DNA from: Glomus cerebriforme
Taxonomy: Eukaryota > Glomeromycota > Glomeromycetes > Glomerales > Glomeraceae
Direction of reading: 5' to 3'
Length of the DNA: 64,000 bases
NCBI GenBank assembly: GCA_003550305.1
Contig: QKYT01000094.1
Location: forward strand, 148,032 to 212,031
Numbering within the stretch: the first letter of the stretch is position 1; each line of letters starts with the position of its first letter. The position numbers and the translations under genes are program-made. This document shows positions 59,172-64,000 of this stretch, one piece after another. The notes under the pieces were generated by a model, which made no database searches, was not told where the DNA came from, and saw only the letters and a list, made by a program, of their open reading frames with translations.

Positions 59172-60962
59172 ATTTTTTTTTTTTTAATCTTTTTTATGTA
59201 AAAACTTTATTGATTATTATCCAAGAATACACAATCAGTTAAAGATTAAACATTATTGCACGTTACAATTATTTGTTCATGTCATCACAACTGAAAAAAA
59301 CCTATCACATTACTCTATTACAGGTAGAGAATGAAAACAATACTCTCTCATAAATAACAGAGCCATACGTACTATTACAATAAAGGTTATCTTAGCCTTA
59401 CAGTAAAAACTATCACTCTTGTTAATGAAATATTTTAAACTTTTATTAACACTATTTTCTCTATTTTACTAATACTTTTCCTATCCAACACTATACTATT
59501 CCTATGCCTATCCATCAAAGAGCTTACACTAAGCCTTCCCACCTTCCCTGAATCTTCCATTATTCAAGAACAAAATAACAACTCTACCTCCAACCATAGC
59601 TCTGAATTATTGGTAATGGTCCTCAAATCAGTTCATATGTATCTCCTCTCAAAAGGTAGATAGACAATGTGGATCTTCAAACTAGCATAATATATCAAAT
59701 GAGATTATAGAAACTGGCTGCTAATACCAGTTCCCAAAAAAGAGAGACTAATGACAAAATCTTCTAGTAATCCAAAGACAAGATCTTTAAATAACTTCAC
59801 ATTGATTCTAATGAATTGATACTATTGATAATGTCCTCTTCATCAGTTTACATGAATCTCTTCTCAAGTACAGGTGGATCTTCAAATTAGCATAAAACAT
59901 CGAGTAAGTTTATAAAAGCCAGTTGCTAGTATCAGCTTTCAGAATCAGAAAACTAATGATAAAGTCTTTCAGTAGAACCAAATCAGTAGAACCAAATCTT
60001 CCAAAATATTGAAGTTAGATAGGGAGCGAAACGGCTTCTTGAACTTGGTTAAAGGTATATGTAAGAAATCCAAAATTGTTCACAACAATCAGATATTGAA
60101 AGCAGAAAAAATAAGGGAAGAATCCATGAATAGTAGATAAGCAGTAAACGTTAAAAATACGTAAGTACCTAAGTCACAGCACAAGTATAAGTATACAAAA
60201 ATAAGAAAAGTACAAGCAGAGAAATTTTCATCAACTATCCAATCAAAATTAACTCCTTAAGGGCATACAAAAGGGATCACTAACTGTGAAACTAAACTAA
60301 AGGAAATGTAACAACAATAGAAGCCAATTACATAGCAGTAATCAGCTGCAAATCAAATTTCAGATACTTTCACTTCTCCCATTTAAAGTAACGAGTATGA
60401 GAAAAAAACAGCATGCTGCGCCTTTTCAGGAACTACTCAAAGAGAAGCACCTAGAAGTGATCAGAAAATAACAACTAAATTAAAAAAAAAAGAATAATCA
60501 AATACCAAGCCAGCTGGGTTACTTCCTCCTATATCCAGAATACCAAAAAGAGCTCTCTTATTATCCAAACCCACGCTTTAACTTTACGAAAAGATCTTTA
60601 CTTTCAAAGAAACTTCATATTAAGCTAATTTCTAGGTCCATCAAAAGCAGCCACAAGTCTTTCTCTCCGTCTTGTGCAAGAAAGAGAACCTGAGAATACC
60701 AAGCGATCCCTTAGGTATCAACTTTAAAAAAGATGTTAGTGACTGGAAATTATTGTAAACTTGATATGCGAAGAAACTTGGTAAATCAGAAACTAGTATC
60801 CATATTTTCTAAAGCTTTCTAGTTAACTCCAGTAACATAGCAACACTTTTTCTATAACTAAAAGACCGCTTTATTAAAACAAACCGGCCAAAAAGTGCAA
60901 CTTTTCTTTCCCAAACTTCTTGGAAGAAATGGACGTAAGGATCGTTAGGAAGAGTGCCCTCC
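59172..60962 (-). mobile_element. second poly(A) retroelement family, copy B
   Basis: A T run at 59172-59184 marks the poly(A) tail of an element read leftward. It is homologous to 16507-19201 along its whole length (compare ACAATTATTTGTTCAT at 59267 with the same word at 16602, and CAAACTTCTTGGAAGAAATG at 60914 and 19139). It lacks the 806-bp hAT insertion of copy A. Leftward translation from about 60950 gives FFQEVWERKVALFGRFVLI and later broken stretches, with many stops. The 5' end abuts the foldback element that starts at 60964. I see no target duplication for this copy. Confidence 0.7.
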
Positions 60963-60963
60963 T

Positions 60964-61483
60964 CACTGGTCAAAAACTGATCTATCTTACAGATATCTTA
61001 TAAATATCGGTTACCCAAAATGCAGAAAATCTGCTATACATCGGGTACTTAATATATATACTATAGAATTAAAAAATATAATTTATTAATTATTTCGCTA
61101 TCCAGTAATCATAAAATGATGAAATATAGTTCATTCAATTTGCCTCACTGAGACGTATCGAATAGTACTAATTTCATATTTCTAGGTGTGATAGATATCG
61201 AAATATTGCATTTTTTGTTTACTTTTTTACGATTTATTGAATATCTCAGCATCTATCATACCTAGAAATGCGATATTAGTACCATTCGATACGTCTCAGT
61301 GAGACGAATCGAATGAGCTATATTTNATCTTTTTATGANCACTGGATAGCGAGATAATTAATAAATTGTATTTTTTAATTTTATAATATACATATTGGGT
61401 ACCTGATGTATAGCAGATTTTCTGCATTTTGGGTACCTGATATTTATAAGATATCTGTAAGATAGATCAGTTTTTGACCAGTG
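60964..61483. mobile_element. 520-bp foldback element (long inverted repeats)
   Basis: The two arms are about 235 bases each and nearly identical in inverted orientation, from CACTGGTCAAAAACTGATCT on the left to its complement ending GACCAGTG at 61483. They enclose a loop of roughly 50 bases near 61200-61250. Inner landmarks repeat on both arms: ATGCAGAAAATCTGCTATAC and CTCACTGAGACGTATCGAAT. N bases at 61326 and 61339 lie in the right arm. There is no coding capacity. The high arm identity implies a recent origin or ongoing arm homogenisation. No target duplication is visible. Confidence 0.85.
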
Positions 61484-61519
61484 ATATTAAACTTCCATAA
61501 ACAACCTATCCTACAAGAA

Positions 61520-61855
61520 GTTGATATCTCCTTATTTCATTTTTCTTTCATTATTTTTTTGTTTCACTTTCACTTTCTTTATTCTTTTTTTTTTACTTCC
61601 CTTTCTTCGCTCCTTTCGTTTATTCACTCCTTTCTTTTATTTCCATTTATATACTTTTTCTTTCGTCTTCCTCCTATTATTTCTTTCTTTCATTTTTCTT
61701 TTATCATTTCCCTTTTTTATTTCTTTTTTTGTTATTTATTTTGTTTTTCTTTCATCTTTTTTCTTTCCTTATTCTTTTTATTTAACTTTTTGTTTTTATT
61801 GTTACTCTTTACATTTTTATTTTTTTATTACTGTTTCTGATTTTTATTAATACAT
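61520..61855. repeat. pyrimidine-rich low-complexity tract
   Basis: About 330 bases that are nearly all T and C on the plus strand (CTTTC, TTTTC and TCCTTTC words). The long open frames it produces in two registers are composition artefacts. It follows directly after the foldback element. Confidence 0.8.
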
Positions 61856-62806
61856 TCTATTAAAAAATGAATATAAATCTTAACTTTTAATAAATGAATT
61901 CAACAATGTCTTTTTTATTTAATTAATAATAAACATGTAATCTTTTAAATCAATAACAAATAAAGTTTTGTTATATATATAAAAATGTAAAAATTTTTTA
62001 GATTAAAAAAAACTTAAAAGTTTAAATTTTTTTTTCATTTAAAAAAAAAGTTGGTTTAGTTTAATTTGTCTAGATCCTGAAAATCTATTTTTTTCATTCT
62101 AAAAGATAAAAATACTTTATTATAAATCATATGATATATTCAAAAAAAAAAAATTCAAGTGATAATCATTCAAATGCTGATGTTTAGCAATTCCCAATTA
62201 AAATAGATTAAAAGTATAATATAATATGAATTTTTATTTTAAATCAGGTTAAATATTTAATTTAATTTAATTTAATTTAAAATTCTATTTAATCTTTTTT
62301 TATTTTTAAAATATATAATTATATAATAATATAAACTTTATTTTGAAATTATAAAATAAGTAAAATAATTTATATTCTAATAAAATATATATAGTAGTTA
62401 AATTTTTATATAATAATATACAATAATATTGTAAGTGAAATTAAAACTTACCTATATATAAAATCTCTAAAATTAAATAAAACTAGTTTTATCATAATTA
62501 TGAAATCTGAAACTTTTGAAAATTTTAAAACTTTTATAACTCTTCATAATTTTATATTTTTTAAAATTTTTTATAATTAAAAATAACCAAGTTTTTTAAT
62601 ATATAATAATGGATCTGATCATTTTATCAACAAATATTTCATTAACAATCATTTTACTAATAACACATGATATAATATATAATTATATTAATTAGAGTTA
62701 TATTATAATGCAGGTTAAGTATTTAACTAATATTATCAATGAAATGATTATTAGTGAAATAACTGTTAGTGAAATAAATACAACCTATAATAATAAATAG
62801 TATTTA
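61856..62806. other. AT-rich sequence
   Basis: No gene. A (TTTAA)n run lies at 62256-62280 (TTTAATTTAATTTAATTTAA). Otherwise I see nothing. Confidence 0.4.
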
Positions 62807-62953
62807 TATATACTGTCCAAATTCTAAATAATTTGGGATTTATGATTTGGAATTTAGTATTTAAAAAAAAATTTGTATTTGGAATTTGAAATTTGGTATT
62901 ATTTAATAATTTGTAATTTGGATTTTAAGATTTGAATTTGGATGGTATCTATA
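62807..62953. mobile_element. decayed hAT-type MITE, relative of 13709-13864
   Basis: The right end AATTTGGATGGTATCTATA matches the right end of the 13.7-kb MITE (AATTTGGATGGCATCTATA) at all but one base. The left end (TATATACTGTCCAAATTC) is a degraded complement. The interior repeats AATTTGGAATTTG words. I could not find a convincing target duplication. Confidence 0.55.
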
Positions 62954-63805
62954 GACTATAGTAGTACTTAATATTTTTAATATATATTTATTTCATTTGT
63001 ATAAAAAATTTATGCTATATAAAATAAAAGAGCAATAATAAATAATATATTAAATTAAAATGTAAAGGTATTTATTAAAAGTTTAAATAATATTATTAAA
63101 AATAGTAATAATAGTATAGAAAAAATTATGTTAATATTTAGAATATTGATAAATCAGAAAATAAAAGTAATAAATTTTATAATAATATATAGTAATATAG
63201 TATTATAAAATAATAAATAAATTTTTTAATTTTTATTAAAAACAAACAAATAAAAATTCTTTTTTATTATATTATAATATTATATAAAATTAAGTTTGGG
63301 CAAATTTTGGATATTAAATAATTTAAAATTTAGAGTTTTAAAAGTTATAGAAGTTTAAACAAGTTTAAGACTGCTTGGCAAAACTAGGGGGTTTAATAAA
63401 TAAGCAAAATGATAAAATATTGTAATTTAATGAAAGTCTTAATTAAAAGTTAGTGAAACTTAATGAAAAATGAAATCTGTCAAAATCTATTATAAATAAC
63501 AAAACTGATAAAATTTTGCAAAACTATAATAAAACTATAGTAAAATTTTGCAAAATTAAGTGCAGGATTTTAGAAAAGTTTAGACAAGCAATTTTAGGCA
63601 AGTTTCAAAAGTATAGGCTAAATTTTGGAATTTGGTTTTAAAAGACAAAACATTTTATTAATCATAAAACAAGCTTACTAACAATATTAATTTATATATA
63701 GTATCAGTTAAAATATTTAAAATATATTTAAAATTTTTTAAAAAATATTATTATATTAAATTATACCAATTTTTTTATGTATATTTCATATGTTTTTACA
63801 TATAG
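62954..63805. other. AT-rich sequence
   Basis: No gene or clear repeat. A slightly GC-richer, G/T-rich patch near 63330-63640 contains repeated CAAAACTATAATAAAACTAT and AAATTTTG words. Confidence 0.35.
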
Positions 63806-64000
63806 CAGTGTTGTTATTGGATTTGAACATGGACATTGGACATCCAGGACCGGACAGTCCCTATCCATGTCCAACATTTTTAATGTCCTGGACATTTATT
63901 TGGACATTTATATATATCACGTGATTTAAAAATGTTTAAGTTATCTATAAAAATTTTTATAAATTTAATATGATAATATGTAATTAAAATATAATAAAAT
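63806..64000. mobile_element. left end of a hAT-like element, running off the window
   Basis: The sequence starts CAGTGTTGTTATTGGATTTG, a CAGTG-type terminus common in hAT elements. A cluster of GGACAT words follows in both orientations (GGACATTGGACATCC, ATGTCCTGGACATTTATT). The right end is outside the window, so the class is tentative. Confidence 0.5.

Noticed and set aside
61481..61850. two overlapping Phe/Leu/Ser-rich open frames of 109-119 codons
   Set aside because: They arise from a pyrimidine-rich tract that lacks TAA/TAG/TGA on one strand by composition.
1..64000. CRISPR array, prophage or bacterial operon
   Set aside because: No regular repeat-spacer pattern, no ribosome-binding sites and pervasive spliceosomal introns; the DNA is eukaryotic.

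Overview
The window looks like a contig from the nuclear genome of a filamentous fungus, most likely an arbuscular mycorrhizal fungus of the Rhizophagus type (Glomeromycotina). The sequence is extremely AT-rich. Genes are split by many short introns, usually GTATGT/GTAAGT to TAG. The proteins are eukaryotic and fungal: NFS1, a G-alpha subunit, a Nam8-like RNA-binding protein, an Msc7-like aldehyde dehydrogenase, an FMP32/CCDC90 protein and an Sfi1-like protein. Relics of kinase and Sel1-repeat genes, expanded families in those fungi, lie among dense transposon debris. The species assignment is inference. Scattered N bases (4170-4198, 51697, 52771, 61326, 61339) show a draft assembly.

Layout. 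1-4531: no supported gene. 4532-8195: a Sel1-repeat gene (+) facing the mitochondrial cysteine desulfurase NFS1 (-, 7 exons). 8601-11112: a broken lineage-specific multi-exon gene and a second coding relic. 11.2-19.2 kb: a stack of nested transposable elements. It holds a decayed palindromic repeat array, two copies of one non-LTR retrotransposon family with 16-17 bp target-site duplications, an LTR pair and a small hAT-type element inside the second copy, and then another poly(A) element carrying its own hAT-type insertion. 20.7-30.4 kb: the gene-rich core, with a voltage-gated proton channel (Hv1 type), an orphan gene, a G-alpha subunit (7 exons), an aldehyde dehydrogenase (8 exons) and, tail to tail with it, a three-RRM protein (9 exons). 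30.5-39.1 kb: AT-rich, repeat-derived sequence with a pogo/Tigger-like MITE. 39.1-41.8 kb: an EF-hand protein and an orphan single-pass membrane protein. 42.7-45.8 kb: relics of a protein kinase and a Sel1 repeat on opposite strands, and a small arginine-rich ORF. 47.0-58.2 kb: a P-loop kinase of the uridine-kinase/Yfh7 type, a serine/asparagine-rich orphan, an FMP32-like mitochondrial protein sharing a divergent promoter with a very large acidic F-box protein, and an Sfi1-like centrin-binding protein. 58.3-64 kb: transposon-derived sequence with a second copy of the 16.5-kb element, a 520-bp near-perfect foldback element and the left end of a hAT-like element.

The genes do not form one pathway. 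Several touch mitochondrial or membrane physiology (NFS1, FMP32, proton channel). A perfect 8-bp TCACGTGA palindrome sits upstream of three of the transcription units, which may mean shared bHLH control. Exon joins were worked out by hand from splice signals and reading frame; most are phase-consistent, and uncertain ones are flagged.
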